NCBI RefSeq assembly: GCF_019320115.1
Contig: NC_089581.1
Span: 65,763,310 to 65,827,309, forward strand
Origin: Miscanthus floridulus
Lineage: Eukaryota > Streptophyta > Magnoliopsida > Poales > Poaceae
Direction: 5' to 3'
DNA length: 64,000 bases
The translations under genes and the position numbers were made by a program. Numbering within the stretch: position 1 is the stretch's first letter; each line of letters opens with the position of its first letter. Below, piece after piece: positions 1-11,339 of the stretch. The notes under the pieces were generated by a model, which saw only the letters and a program-made list of their open reading frames with translations, searched no databases and was not told where the DNA came from.

Positions 1-89
1 GACAAGGAAGATTAAGCAAAAAGTGGACACGACAAAAGACATTCAAAAGTACCCGCATAAGAAAAGAACAACTCACAGCAGGGGCGGGT

Positions 90-1035
90 TGTTAGCACTG
101 TACTCAAGGACAGTAAGCGGGACGATGCTTACTCCTTTCAGCATCTTCTAAAGATGCTCGAGCACCTCCTCATTAGTCAACTCAAGGGCAGGGACCATAT
201 GAGAAGGGTCCTCCACCCCATAGTACTCAAAACCATAATGTTCGCGCTCCTTCAAAGGTTGAACTCGGCGGTGAAGAAAACTAGAAATAATCCCAAAGCC
301 GGTCAAGCCTTGCTGTTTCAGAGTGCAAATCCTCTCGAGAAAAGGCTTGATCATCTGGAGCTCAATAGTCCTCATAGGGTTCTTTTCCCATCGGTCATTA
401 ACCAAGGGACCAGATCTAGAGTGAACAAAAAGATGAGGAATCAAGTTGGCAGCATAAAACCAGTTAGCACGCCAATCCCTCATAGAATCAACCAGGTCGT
501 AGTCAAAGTATTTGCTCTTAAGACCCTGGCGAAACTGAATCCCGCAGCCACCAAGAACATTGGTGTCATCGCGGCGGGGTTGTGGCTTCAGGCAAAAGAA
601 GTACCAAAAGAGAGAAAGAGAAGGAGGAATTCCAAGGAAGGTTTCACAAAGATGAACAAAAATAGAAAGATGAAGGACAACATTGGGAGCAAGATGGTTC
701 AGACTAATCCCAAAATAGTTGAGAAATCGGTGAAGAAAGGCAGAAGCAGGAAGGCAGAGACCGGCACGGATAAAGGAGACAAAAAGAATAATCTCACCAG
801 GACTTAGAGCAGGGACCCGATGCTCGCCTGGAGCTCTCCAATTAGCAAACTCCTTGCTCTAAAGTAGACCATCGCTAATGAGCTCGTGAAGCCGATCTTC
901 AGTTGTTGTTGGAGCCGTCCAGATCTTCTAAGCAGCCCTCATCGCCATGAATTCTCGATTTTCAATAACGGAGAGCGATGCTTCCTCATCGACAAAGGTC
1001 GCCTGGGACTTACTCGCCGACTTCTTCCTATCCAT
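90..1035 (-). pseudogene. Antisense gene of element A0 (putative gypsy-type transposon domain), N-terminal part
   Basis: Read on the minus strand from the ATG at 1035-1033 there is one long frame to about position 90, beginning with a basic MDRKKSASKS stretch followed by an acidic segment. The middle contains RDWRANWFYAAN and TGFGIISSF, which I associate with the PF04195 family (putative gypsy-type transposon domain) common in grass retroelements. At least three in-frame stops break it, for example in the segment complementary to about 918-935 and just after EEVLEHL near 150. Its function is unknown. It runs against gag-pol, a layout known from Grande-like and other Tat elements. The rest of the gene lies beyond the left edge. 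Confidence 0.7.
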
Positions 1036-1180
1036 ATACTAGCAAAGGCAATAGGGCACTAAGAATCAAGAAGGCTAAGATGGAAGCGCTCAGACGACGG
1101 TGGCAATGGAGGCGGCGGAGTTTCAAAGGCTAGGGTTTCAAGGCAAAGGCAGGGTACCAAAGAAAAGGAGGAGAAAGGCC

Positions 1181-1190
1181 TTTAAATAGA
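1181..1190 (-). promoter_or_regulatory. TATA-like box of the A0 antisense gene
   Basis: The minus strand reads TCTATTTAAA about 145 bp upstream of the antisense ATG. The same motif sits at the equivalent place in element A (15099-15108). Conservation between two diverged copies supports a promoter, but no transcript evidence is available. Confidence 0.45.
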
Positions 1191-1199
1191 TTTTACACC

Positions 1200-2480
1200 G
1201 ATAAAAACATGGCCCACCAGGCCCATTTTAACACGGCATGAGGACGCAACGGTCCATTTACTGGCACAGCTAAAATGACGGACGGCACAAATCCACACAA
1301 TGGTACAGTTCAACGGGTAGATTTTGGACTTATCCATCCAGCACCATGGCGGAGTATTCATGTTGCTACAAAAAGAACTCATCAACCATGAAGCAAAGAA
1401 GGGTTAACTCACAAGGAACACAACAACCCAGTCCTCATAAAAAGAACTCGGGAATCTCACAAACAACAGGGACATCAGGAGAATAAAGAATGACAACCCA
1501 GAAGACAAGATTCTTTCCATTATAAATGGTTTCAAAAAATAGAAGATTACACATCTTACAAGACCCAACGAACTCGATACTACGATAAGCAAGGTAGCAA
1601 AGAGGAACCCGGACACAGCTAGGCTCTGGAACGACTACGTGTTCCAAATTGCTACTCGGTAGAACAAACCGCCCTCGGCTACACTGCTTTCTTCAAAGGA
1701 CGGACGCAGTGCATCCAAGGCAGAAATCAGCAGCACGGCGGGACAACATGGAGTAGAGAAGGCTGGTAGGCATCTGTCTACCCAAGACTGAAGTGATGCT
1801 GGATATGGTGTTGATCTACACCGGACAGTCTTAGTGTAGGCGACGAGGATCAACCCAGAACTGCCAGATGAAGGATCGCATCCCACATCACAAGACTCCC
1901 TCCAACTACCGCCACATACTTTTAAGTACAATGCTGCTGCGGGATTAGCCTACCTCTAATCCCTATCACAAGACTCCCTCCAGCTATGGCAAGATACACA
2001 AGAACTGTAAAATACGCCCGGGGGCTGCTCTACTTCACAAACTACCATATTCATGACTACGGAGACTTCAGACCACGCAACAAAAATGCTCGATGAATCA
2101 AAATAGCACAGGAGGAGGATATTTATAGGCCAAAGAAGCGGTGCACATGGATCAGGAGCACCAGCGGAATAAACCTAACAAAGGATATAGTAAAAAGATA
2201 GAATTCAATGAAAGAGGACTCAGGCATGAAGGAATAATACTCAAGGACAAGCATATTCGAAAGGATATACCAACACTGTACAACTCATGAACAAACACCA
2301 TTTACACTCAACCACCACCATACAACTACATTTGACAACAACAGACTACTAGAGAATATGCCAAGACGCTGCATCCGAGTTCTTTCTGAACAAAAGAACC
2401 CGGATATATGCTCAGGGGCTGCAACAGGAGAGGTTTTTAGTTCTTTTGAACAACTTAGATTCAAGACCCTCCAACTCTTT
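1200..2480. other. Non-coding 3' region of A0 between antisense gene and LTR
   Basis: No coding region is credible here. The sequence aligns by eye with 15120-16460 of element A with scattered substitutions and small indels. It is probably the shared 3' untranslated region of the sense transcript and 5' flank of the antisense gene. Confidence 0.6.
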
Positions 2481-2484
2481 GTTC

Positions 2485-2900
2485 CAAATAGCAAGAGGCT
2501 CGGGGGCTACACTCAGTGAGTGCACTTTTTTTGAAAAAAGTGCACATCACCAAGAGGACTACTTCAAGACAGCAGTTTTTCAAACAACATAAGATTCAAA
2601 ACCCTCTGACTTTTTGTTCCAAATAGCAAGAGGCTCGAGGGCTACACTCAGTGAGTGCACTTTTTCCTTCAAAAAAGAGCACATCACTCAGAAGACTTCT
2701 TCAAGATAGACGACTTCAAGGCCATACGACAAAAAGAACCCGGACATAGCTATATCCGAGCTCTTTTCGACAAAGAATCTAGGTATATGCTCAGGAGCCC
2801 TTCGACGAGGAATCAGGAAGATTTCAAGAAAAGACCCTCTAGCTCCTTGTGCCAAATAGCAAGAGGCTCGGGGGCTACACCCGAATGGGAGCACTTTTTT
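2485..2900 (+). repeat. Imperfect repeats carrying PPT-like GCTCGGGGGCT motifs
   Basis: The module 'CCAAATAGCAAGAGGCTCGG' followed by a GC-rich purine run and a GTGCACTTTTT...AAAAGTGCACA palindrome recurs. The PPT-like core occurs at 2498-2508, 2633-2643 (one change) and 2866-2876. It equals the true polypurine tract next to the LTR at 3040-3050. Spacing between modules is uneven (about 135 and 233 bp). Confidence 0.75.
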
Positions 2901-3039
2901 CTTCAAAAAGGTACACACCACGCGAATATCTCACAAAGCGCTACATGGTTTCGCTCAAGAAAGCACTCGGACAACACTTGTTCCTGCTCGACAAGACTTG
3001 AAGGAACAAGACGAGGCTTCTAGAACTCAACCATGAAGT

Positions 3040-3050
3040 GCTCGGGGGCT
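3040..3050 (+). other. Polypurine tract of A0
   Basis: GCTCGGGGGCT lies directly before the TG that opens the 3' LTR at 3051. Its position and its identity with the tract of element A (16888-16898) support it as the plus-strand priming site. Confidence 0.75.
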
Positions 3051-3444
3051 TGTCGGTGCGGGATCCATGGGATACCCCGCAAGGAAGGGAGAAGATCTAG
3101 TCTAACTAGGATTCTTCCCCTATAATCTTAGTAGTAGTATTATTCTGTAATCCTACTAGGAACTCTCATTGTAAACCGACTAGGATTTTGACCTCCTGAC
3201 TATATAAAGGAGGGCAGGGTTCCTAGGGATGGGTGACTTTACGCAACACAACACTTTACAATCAATCCAACGTAAAGGCTAACGCTGACTGGACGTAGGG
3301 CTATTACTCGATCAAAGATCGAGGGTCTGAACCAGGATAAATCAACTGTCTCTTGCATTAACTGTCGAGTTCTGCATATGCTGAAGCCCGAACATACTGC
3401 CCTGGGTACTCCTGTGGTAGGCTATCGGTGGTCAAACATCAATA
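3051..3444 (+). repeat. 3' LTR of element A0
   Basis: It starts TGTCGGTGCGGG and aligns over its whole length with the 376-bp LTRs of element A. It is 394 bp long, mainly because of extra bases near 3228-3255. A TATA box (CTATATAAAGG) lies at about 3200-3210, followed by the shared ACACTTTACAATC segment. The last bases are AATA where A has GACA, so the canonical CA end has mutated or been overwritten at the junction with B. Confidence 0.85.
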
Positions 3445-3644
3445 GTCAGGTTCATAAACTCAGGGTCCCTCATGGATCGGCTTCCCATCAAAGATTTGTC
3501 CCAATAGACAACATTGCGAACGACGTGCAACTCCTAGGCCGGTCCAAATACCTAAATGATAGGCTAGAAGGGCAATAAAATCTCCGACCGGAAGGCCTTG
3601 CTAAGGTGGAACAAACGCTGGCTTTCGACTCTGGCCTGCCTCTC
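3444..3644 (+). repeat. 5' LTR of element B, first part
   Basis: GTCAGGTTCATAAACTCAGG and the following 200 bp match the start of the C-family LTR, read as the reverse complement of the end of the copy at 57433-58102. The LTR is cut at 3644 by insertion of element A and resumes at 17275. The opening TG appears as AG. Confidence 0.8.
3640..3644. repeat. Target site duplication of element A, left copy
   Basis: CTCTC here is repeated at 17275-17279, directly flanking the two LTR ends. A 5-bp duplication is what retroelement integrases of this class produce. Confidence 0.9.
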
Positions 3645-4020
3645 CATCGATGCGGGACCCACGGGATACCCCTCAAGGAAGAGAGAAGATCTAGTCTAAC
3701 TAGGATTCTTTCCATATAATCTTAGTAGTAGTATTATTCTGTAATCCTACTAGGAACTCTCATTGTAAACCAACTAGGACTCTGGCCTCCTGACTATATA
3801 AAGGAGGGCGGGGTTCCTAGAGGGAGAACACTTTACAATCAATCCAACGCAAAGGCTAACGCCAACTGGACGTAGGGCTATTACTTGATCACGGTCGAGG
3901 GCCCAAACTAGGATAAATCGACTGTCTCTTGCGTTTACCGTCGAGTTCTGCATACGTTGAAGCCCGAACAAACTACCTCGGGTACCCCCATGGCAGGCTA
4001 TCGGTGGTGAAACATCGACA
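3645..4020 (+). repeat. 5' LTR of element A
   Basis: This 376-bp LTR begins CATCGATGCGGG, where the 3' copy has TGTCGATGCGGG, and ends AAACATCGACA. It contains a TATA box at about 3794-3804 (CTATATAAAGG), with the presumed transcription start shortly downstream. Confidence 0.93.
3794..3804 (+). promoter_or_regulatory. TATA box in the 5' LTR of element A
   Basis: CTATATAAAGG is preserved at the same relative place in all three LTRs of this family (about 3200-3210, 3794-3804, 17048-17058). It would drive the genomic RNA. Confidence 0.7.
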
Positions 4021-4040
4021 GCTGGTGCGCCAAGTAGGGG
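4021..4040 (+). other. Primer-binding-site-like motif of element A
   Basis: GCTGGTGCGCCAAGTAGGGG follows the 5' LTR directly. The TGG at 4023 would pair with the CCA end of a tRNA. I could not assign the tRNA species with confidence. Confidence 0.6.
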
Positions 4041-4069
4041 CTTTCGGCGAATTTGCATTCGAGAGCTCA

Positions 4070-6300
4070 ATGGACCTCGACAACATGATCTTCTCGACGA
4101 GATCAACCTTCATCTTCGGTTCATGGATCTGTGAGGCAGACGACGATGGCAAGCTCCAAAGCCGTCTCCTCGAAGATTCGGATCACCATGAAGACCTTTC
4201 TATTTCGGTGACTACGATAGATCAACTCGCCGAAAGATTCACGCAGCTCGTGATGTCCGATCCAACTCAGATTTCATGGCTTTGCGCATCCAACTCAAAC
4301 TCAGGCTCCGCATCTGGGATGGAGTCTTACCCAAGTTCTTTCGAGAAACCAAGTTCTTTTCCGGTAGGGTTCCCGAACGTGGCTTCGGCCTATCAAGAAT
4401 ACAACTCGGAGTACACTCAGAATCCTTTCAAGAAGTCAGGTCCTTTTCCATTCGGACTCCACAACATGGAAAAATCTTATCAGACATGGCCTGAAGGATC
4501 CCTTGATCCAGTGCTTAGAATGCCACTGAAAGGAGCTCAGGAAGATCTCGTACTAACTATAACATCTCAAGACTGCATCGTCCACTGGCCATGTTCTATT
4601 CCTGAGGATAGCGGTACCCAACTAGTTGGCACGACGACAACAACAATTCTACCCTACCAAGAAGGAGACTCGATCTGTGACCTTGAAGCCTCTACTAAAG
4701 TCATCAACAACTATGACAGTGTGGAAACCGACGCCGATAATAGAACAATTCACGCATGAGAAGTATTCATGGTTCGATATCCTCGATCACCATTGGTCCC
4801 CCTAGAAGCACCCGACATTAGATCATCGGATGAATCTAAGTCCAACATATCACCCTTTATCCAGGGGCACGATGGTGAGACCGAGAATCAGAAGCAAGCT
4901 AGAGAAAGAAGAAACAAATTAAAACAAGGACGCCAACGCCGCGCTAGGCAGCACAAGGAAGCTTGGATCAGATATGAATCAGATCTGGCTGAGTACAATA
5001 GAAGAAAATTAGAGCAAGAAGTCGAAGAAAGACGCATGGTGAATACACCCTACAATAGGATCCGAGAAGCACTAGAAGAACTCAGAGCGACCTCACATCT
5101 CAGTGAAAGACAGTTTCAGCTCCGGGACCTTCTCCGGTCAACAGCCCTAAGGACACACGATGGAAGGACCCACTCAAGACTACCTGCCAGGTCAACATCT
5201 CATGGGCAGGAAGATCAAAATCAAAGGAAGTCCGCTTTCAAGAGACTCGGACCAAGTGGAAGTCACAACAGAGAAAGTAGAAGGGACCATAGTCAAAACT
5301 ACCGAGTCGAACAACCAAGAAAGATCAGAAGCAAAGTACCTATTCAAACAGCCCCATAGAACTACTCTCACCAAGACAACAGTTGGCTAGAAGAAGGTGC
5401 TGAATCAGAATACACAGAAGCCGGAACGCATGATAGATTCCCCTATTTTGCAAACAGACTTGCTTCAATACGACTACCTCACAAGTTCAAGCCGTCCAAC
5501 CACTCTAAATATGATGGCAAGACCGAACCAAGGCAGTGGCTCAGGATTTACTCGTAGTCGATTGAACCAGCTGGAGGAGACAATGATATCAAGACCTTAT
5601 TCTTTCCCATGGCCCTAGAAACCATGCCCCTCCAATGGTTCGACCAACTAAATCTAGGGTCATTCAGAAATTGGGAGAACTTGCAAAGAGTTTTCTGTGA
5701 AAATTTTGCAGGTATCATTACGCACCCCATCACCCACGCAAAATTAAAAGGACTCAAGCAGAAAGGAGGCGAAAGTCTCAGAAATTACTATCGATGATTT
5801 GGCGAACTACGTGCTCAAGTACATGACATCACCGAACGAGAAGTAATCGAAGCTTTCTCTCACGGAATCATGGCTAGGTGGCAATTTTAGGACTTCTGCA
5901 AAGAAAACCCGAGAAACAATGAAGAATTTAGACGCATAGTAGAAAAGATGATTACTGTAGAGGAGAAGACACGAGAAAGGTTTCCGGATAGAAACAACCA
6001 AGACAATTTGGACAAGCAAAATCATTAAAACATCAGACATCAGGAAAGAAAATGTGGACCAGACAACACCGTAGCGATGGCTGACAAATCAAGGAAGTTT
6101 TCCAAACCTAGAAGGTATGACGACATTGAAAACATGCATTACATCTGGCACCCTAAAGGAAATCACACCATCAGAAATTGCTACACCTTCAATGATCGAT
6201 ACACAAGAAAAGATAATAAGGTAAACACTAAAGAAGACAATCAGAAAAAGATGAAGACAACCACGAAGACAAGGGATTCCAAAAATCCAGGGGGACAGTA
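4070..6300 (+). pseudogene. gag of element A (decayed)
   Basis: The frame starts at the ATG at 4070 (MDLDNMIFSTRSTF). A charged, coiled-coil-like stretch rich in R/K/E/Q lies at about 4870-5100. The capsid core typical of retrotransposon gag follows around 5590-5790 (motifs PMALETMPLQWFDQL, NWENLQRVFCENFAG, then LKQKGGESLRNYYR). A nucleocapsid-like segment is visible near 6110-6190 (HYIWHPKGNHTIRNCY). Frame changes near 4760 and 5360 and stops such as those near 5557, 5797 and 5888 break it. The product would have been the structural polyprotein of the virus-like particle. Confidence 0.85.
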
Positions 6301-6491
6301 GCAGTGATCTTCGCTAGGGCCCCAGATTCCAAAAGCAAACATCAAGAAAAGCTAGCTCTACGAACCATCATGGCAGCAGAACCAGCTACTCCAAGATATA
6401 GTATCCAATCTAGTTTTCAAGAGAAGACCAATGGACTAGCATAGGAAACACAGGACATTACCCACTGGTTCTAGATCCAACTATCGCCGGT

Positions 6492-7094
6492 ATGACTGTC
6501 ACAAAAGTACTAATCGATGGGGGAGCCGGACTCAACATCATTTTTTCAGAAACGCTAAGGAAGATGGGACTACAACTCGCCGGGATGATTACACCAACGA
6601 GCACCCCTTTTTATGGGATAGCACCCAGCAAGGCAGCCATGCCACTTGGACAAATCACTCTACCGGTTACTTTTGGAACTCCCTCAAACTACCGAACAGA
6701 GTTCATCAAGTTTGAAGTTGCAGATTTTGGTTCATCATATCACGCAATCCTCGGGCGCCCAGCACTAGCAAAATTCATGGTGATACCACATTACCCGTAC
6801 CTATTGCTTAAGATGCCAGGGCCTAACGATGTCCTTTCCCTTCGAAGTGATTTGAAGCGTGCTTTTGACTGCGATGTTCGGGCAATTCAAATTGGAGCCA
6901 AAGCACAAGCTACCAATGGTAGAAAAGAAATAGCCACTATTGCTGCAGAAATGAGCCTAGAAGAACTAGAGATACCGGCTAAAAAGCCCAGCATCCTCGC
7001 ACCACCAAAAGAAGCCGACATCAAGCAAATCAACCTGGGCACCGGTGATCCCTCCAAAACGGCAACCATCAGCGTCCACCTCTTGGCAAAATAG
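6492..7094 (+). pseudogene. Aspartic protease region of element A pol
   Basis: This 200-codon open stretch begins shortly before the protease active-site segment VLIDGGAGLNIIF. The catalytic Asp is present, followed by GG rather than the usual S/T-G, a form seen in many plant Tat elements. The downstream ILGRPALAKFM matches the conserved C-terminal part of the protease fold. The frame then enters the linker to RT and stops at 7092-7094. It is part of the pol polyprotein, which matures the other products. Confidence 0.85.
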
Positions 7095-8510
7095 GAACTT
7101 GCGCTCACCAACTTTCTTCGGGACAACAAAGATGTCTTCGCTTGGAAGCTGGCCGACATGCCAGGTGTCCCAAGAGAGTTGGCTGAGCACAGAATTGATA
7201 TCAATGAAGTCTCCAAGCCTGTGAAGCAACGGCTATGACGATTCTCACCCGACAAGAAGGCAACAATTAAAAAAGAAATCACAAAGCTAATGGCAGCCGG
7301 ATTCATCAGAGAAATCCTTCATCCAGATTGGCTAGCAAACCTAGTTCCAGTACAAAAAAGAATACGGACGAGTGGCACATGTGCGTTGACTACATAGATC
7401 TCAACAAACACTGCCTGAAAGATCCATTCGGGCTACCACGCATTGATCAGATAGTTGATTCAATAGCAGGATCTGCCTATTATCCTTTCTTGATTGCTAT
7501 TTAGGATATCACCAGATCGCATTAAAGGAACAAGACTAGAGCAAGACATCTTTCATTACTCCGTTCGGTGCCTACTGCTACAAGACCATGTCGTTTGGAC
7601 TTAAGAATGCTGGTGCCACATACCAAAGAGCTATCCAAACATGCCTTGGTGATCAGATCGGCGAAAACATAGAGGCATACATGGATGACATAGTAGTAAA
7701 AACAAAGAACCCGGACACACTAATTGAAGACTTAAAGCAAACATTCGAAAACCTGAAAAGGTGGAGGTGGAAATTGAACCCAAACAAGTGTGTATTTGGA
7801 GTTCCTTCAGGACAACTACTCAGATTCTTGGTCAGTCATCGTGGAATTGAAGCTAGCGCCAAGCAAATTCGAGCCATTATAGAGATGGGCCCTCCTCGAA
7901 GTGTCAAATATGTGTAGAAACTAACAGGCTGCATGGTGGCCCTCAATCATTTCATATCAAGACTCGACAAAAAAGGGTTACCTTTCTTTAAACTAGTAAA
8001 GAAGACAGACAAGTTTGAGTGGACAGAAGAAGCCAATAAAGCTTTCAAAAGACTTAAGGCATACCTCACCTCCTCGCCCGTTCTCACACCTCCAAAGAAA
8101 TACGAAGACTTGATGCTGTACATTGCGGCAACTTCTACTATGATCAGCATAGCGATAGTCATAGAAAGAGAAGGACAACGCCTAGTATACTACATCAGCG
8201 AAGTACTGTCAGAATAAAAAATTTGGTACCCGCATGTGCAAAAACTACTCTACGCCCTCCTGATCATTTCACGCAAGCTTCGCCACTATTTTGAAAGCCA
8301 CAAGATTACCATGGTGACAGATTTCCTACTCGGAGACATCCTACACAATAGAGATGCAATAGGGCGCATATCTAAGTGGGTAGTTGAACTTGGTGCTCTC
8401 AATATCGATTTCACCCCACGGAAGACAATTAAATCTCAAGCCCTTGCCGATTTTGTTGCCGAGTGGACAGAAATTCAACAACCTATGTCAAATACCATCC
8501 TTGACCATTA
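7095..8510 (+). pseudogene. Reverse transcriptase and RNase H of element A (decayed)
   Basis: After the stop at 7092 the frame continues with FLRDNKDVFAW and the start of the RT fingers. The RT catalytic motif YMDD is at 7678-7689, followed by IVVKT, then the thumb/connection region and the first RNase H domain (SPVLTPPKKYEDLMLYIAA; TDFLLGDIL). Stops at about 7237, 7915 and 8215, and frameshifts between 7350 and 7560, disable it. Enzymatic role: copying the genomic RNA into DNA and degrading the RNA strand. Confidence 0.88.
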
Positions 8511-9080
8511 GAAGATGTACTTTGATGGATCACTCAAGCTAGGCGGAGCTGGTGCAGGTGTTCTCTTCATCTCTCTAGACGGAAAACAACTCAAGTATGT
8601 CCTTTAGATATTATGGCAAGCTACAAACAATGAAGCAGAATACGAAGCCCTCATCCACGGGCTTTGAGTGGCAATTACCCTTGGAATCAAGCGATTACTC
8701 GTATATGGTGATTCGGTAGTAGTCATCAACCAAGTCAACAAAGATTGGGACTGCATCAAAGAAAACATGGGCGCTTACTGTGCTGAAATACGAAAACTCG
8801 AAAAAAATTTCAAGGATTAGAAATTCTACATGTCCTGCGTGATTCTAATATTGCAGCAGACGTCCTCGCCAAGCTCGGATCGGACAGGGCAAAGGTCCCA
8901 CCCGGCGTATTCATAGAGGAGTTATCAGGTCCCTCTATCAAACAACCCGGTGAGATAACCCCTGAACTCCTAGCTAAAGGCACCTAGATTTTGGTAATCA
9001 CCACCTCATGGACCTAGGTTTTTATCAATTATATCAAAGAGAACAAGTTGCCAGCAGATAAAGTGGAGGCTACCTGAGTT
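8511..9080 (+). pseudogene. Second (archaeal-type) RNase H domain of element A
   Basis: A second RNase H-like domain follows the first: KMYFDGSLKLGGAGAGVLF, then TNNEAEYEALIHGL and LLVYGDSVVVINQV. These carry the D, E and D expected of the aRH domain that defines Tat elements. In-frame stops fall near 8605, 8665 and 8818, and a frameshift near 8810 leads into HVLRDSNIAADVLAKLGSD. It lies between the first RNase H and integrase. Confidence 0.85.
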
Positions 9081-10245
9081 GTTCGCAGAAGCAAGAACTA
9101 CGTCCTAGTAGGGGACAAGCTGTACAGAAGAGCTGCATCATCAGGAGTACTCCTAAAATGTGTCTTGTTTGAAAAAGGCAAAGAGATCTTAGACGAAATA
9201 CACTCAGGTTGCTGTGGAAATCATGTCGCTTCAAGAACACTAGTCGGCAAAGCATTCTGCACCAGATTCTACTGGCGAACCACTTTGAAAGACATAGAAG
9301 AACTCATTAGAAAATGCAAAGGTTGTCAAATATTCACAAGACAAGCTCATGTACCAGCTCACAATCTCATCTGCATCCCTCCTGCTTGGCCTTTCTCCTG
9401 CTGGGGGCTGGATCAAGTAGGACCTCTCAAGAAAGCAAAGGGCGGTTTCGAGTACATCTTTGTAGCAATTGACAAGTTCACCAAGGGGATTGAATACAAA
9501 CCACTAGCAAAATACAGCGTAGCCAAAGCAGTCGAGTTCATCCAAGACATTATGCACCGCTTCGGCATGCCCAATCGAATCATCATAGATTTGGGTTCCC
9601 CTTCATAGTTACAGAATCCCAAAGTTGGGCACAGGATTGCGGCTTCGGCATAGATTACACATCGGTCACACATCTAGAAGCCAACAGACAGGTAGAAAGG
9701 GCTAACGGACTCATACTAGCTAGATTAAAACCAAGATTGTATGAAGAACTAGTGGACTATGGATCCAAATGGATTGAAGAATTACCCAAAGTAATATGGG
9801 GGCTATGAACTCAAATAAGCAGAGCCACCGGATACTCACCTTTCTTCCTAGTTTATGGATCAGAAGCCGTACTACCTACCGACTTGATCTGGACGTCACC
9901 AAGGATAGAATAATATGACGAAGGAGAAGCAGAACACACCCGAAGATTAGAACTCGATAGTATAGAAGAAGTTAGAGTAAACGCTACCCTTCAATCAGCC
10001 AGATACCTCCAAGGTTTAAGACGCCACTACAACAAGAATACCCAGCCTCAATCACTCCAAATCGGAGACCTAGTACTAAGAAGAATACAAAAAACTGACG
10101 GACGCCATAAACTACTCAGTCCATGGGAAGGTCCTTTTATTGTCACAAAAGTCACCGGACCAGGCACATACAAGTTGATAACTGAAGATGGAAAAGAAGT
10201 CAACAATACATGGCACATTAGCCAACTAAGAAGATTCTATGCATG
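9081..10245 (+). pseudogene. Integrase of element A (frameshifted)
   Basis: The zinc-binding HHCC module is visible (IHSGCCGNHV, then CKGCQIF). In the core the first Asp is at 9411-9413 (GLDQVGPL), the second at 9588-9590 (IIIDLGS) and the Glu at 9695-9697 (VERANG), with 35 residues between the last two once a one-base frameshift near 9603 is allowed for. The C-terminal part (FFLVYGSEAVLPTDL, then GDLVLRR and PWEGPFIVTKV) runs to the stop at 10243-10245. Stops near 9079 and 9808 and the frameshift inactivate it. Confidence 0.88.
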
Positions 10246-10291
10246 AAAACAACTCAAGGAAGAATATATATACAAGCCACAAGAGATCGAC

Positions 10292-10460
10292 GTTCATGAT
10301 CAATAAAGATGGTGTTCCTCGACAACATATGTCTTATTATGGCTTTCCCAAAGTTGTTTTCACTAAGCATATCAATGTTCATGATCAATAAAGATGGTGT
10401 TCCTCGACAACATATGTCTTATTATGGCTTTCCCCCAGTTGTTTTAACTGAGCATACCGG
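10292..10460 (+). repeat. 85-bp direct duplication
   Basis: GTTCATGATCAATAAAGATG starts at 10292 and again at 10377, and about 75 of the 85 bases that follow are shared. The duplication lies just after the integrase stop, at the left edge of the 110-bp array. Confidence 0.85.
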
Positions 10461-11190
10461 CTGAGAGCAAAAGAGTTGAAAAGATGCTTGAGCCCGCCGA
10501 TGAGGGTAGCTAATAAGCTAACACCCGAACCAAAAAGCAAAATGGCTGAAATTATGCCTAAGCATACCGGCCGAGAGCAAAAGAGCTGAAAAGATGCTTG
10601 AGCCCGCCGATGAGGGCAGCTAATAAGCTAACACCCGAACCAAAAAGCAAAATGGCTAAAATTATGCCTGAGCATACCGTCCGAGAGCAAAAGAGCTAAA
10701 AAGATGCTTGAGCCCGCCAATGAGGGTAGCTAATAAGCTAACACCCGAACCAAAAAGCAAAATGGCTAAAATTATGCCTGAGCATACCATCCGAGAGCAA
10801 AAGAGCTGAAAAGATGCTTGAGCCCGCCGATGAGGGTAGCTAATAAGCTAACACCCGAACCAAAAAGCAAAATGAATGAAATTATGCCTGAGCATACCGG
10901 CCATGAGCAAAAGAGCTGAAAAGATGCTTGAGCCCGCCGATGAGGGTAGCTAATAAGCTAACACCCGAACCAAAAAGCAAAATGGCTGAAATTATGCCTG
11001 AGCATACCGGCAGAGAGCAAAAAAACTAAAAAGATGCTTGAGCCCGCCGATGAGGGTAGCTAATAAGCTAACACCCGAACCAAAAAACAAAATGGCTAAA
11101 ATTATGCCTGAGCATACCGGCCGTGAACAAAAAAGCCGAAAAGATGCTTGAGCCTGCCGATGAGGGTAGCTGATAAGCCAACACCTGAAC
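10451..11190 (+). repeat. Tandem array of 110-bp units, seven copies
   Basis: Units begin with AGCATACC at 10451, 10561, 10671, 10781, 10891, 11001 and 11111, a strict 110-bp period. Copies differ by a few substitutions; the last is incomplete. 110 is not a multiple of three and the units carry stops, so the array is non-coding. Tandem arrays in the 3' untranslated region are known from Tat/Ogre elements and can seed satellite DNA. Confidence 0.95.
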
Positions 11191-11339
11191 CGATCCTAAG
11201 ATGTCTTTACAACCAGGGAAAGAGCCAGATGCTGGCCACATCTCAAGTTAAGCAAAAAAGCTAAAAAGAAGCTGAAGATACTTCAGATCGCTGGTCCTAA
11301 GTCTCTTCAGTACTAACAAGAACAAAAAGGTTGTCAGGA

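Larger units (their letters stand above)
1..3444 (+). mobile_element. Element A0: 3' part of a Tat-lineage Ty3/gypsy LTR retrotransposon
   Basis: This stretch is the close counterpart of 13890-17274 in element A: the same antisense gene, the same downstream spacer, the same polypurine tract and a homologous 3' LTR. Everything upstream (5' LTR, gag, pol) lies outside the window. The assignment to the Tat lineage rests on element A, which shows gag-pol with a second RNase H and an antisense gene before the 3' LTR. The element ends at 3443/3444, exactly where the 5' LTR of element B begins. Confidence 0.85.

Noticed and set aside
154..807. Long plus-strand ORF (217 codons), Lys/Arg-rich
   Set aside because: It is the complement of the antisense gene of A0; the same shadow appears at 14226-14747 in A. 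Composition follows from the opposite strand.
10451..11190. Regular repeat array considered as CRISPR-like
   Set aside because: Units are contiguous 110-bp copies without unique spacers, in a plant retrotransposon.
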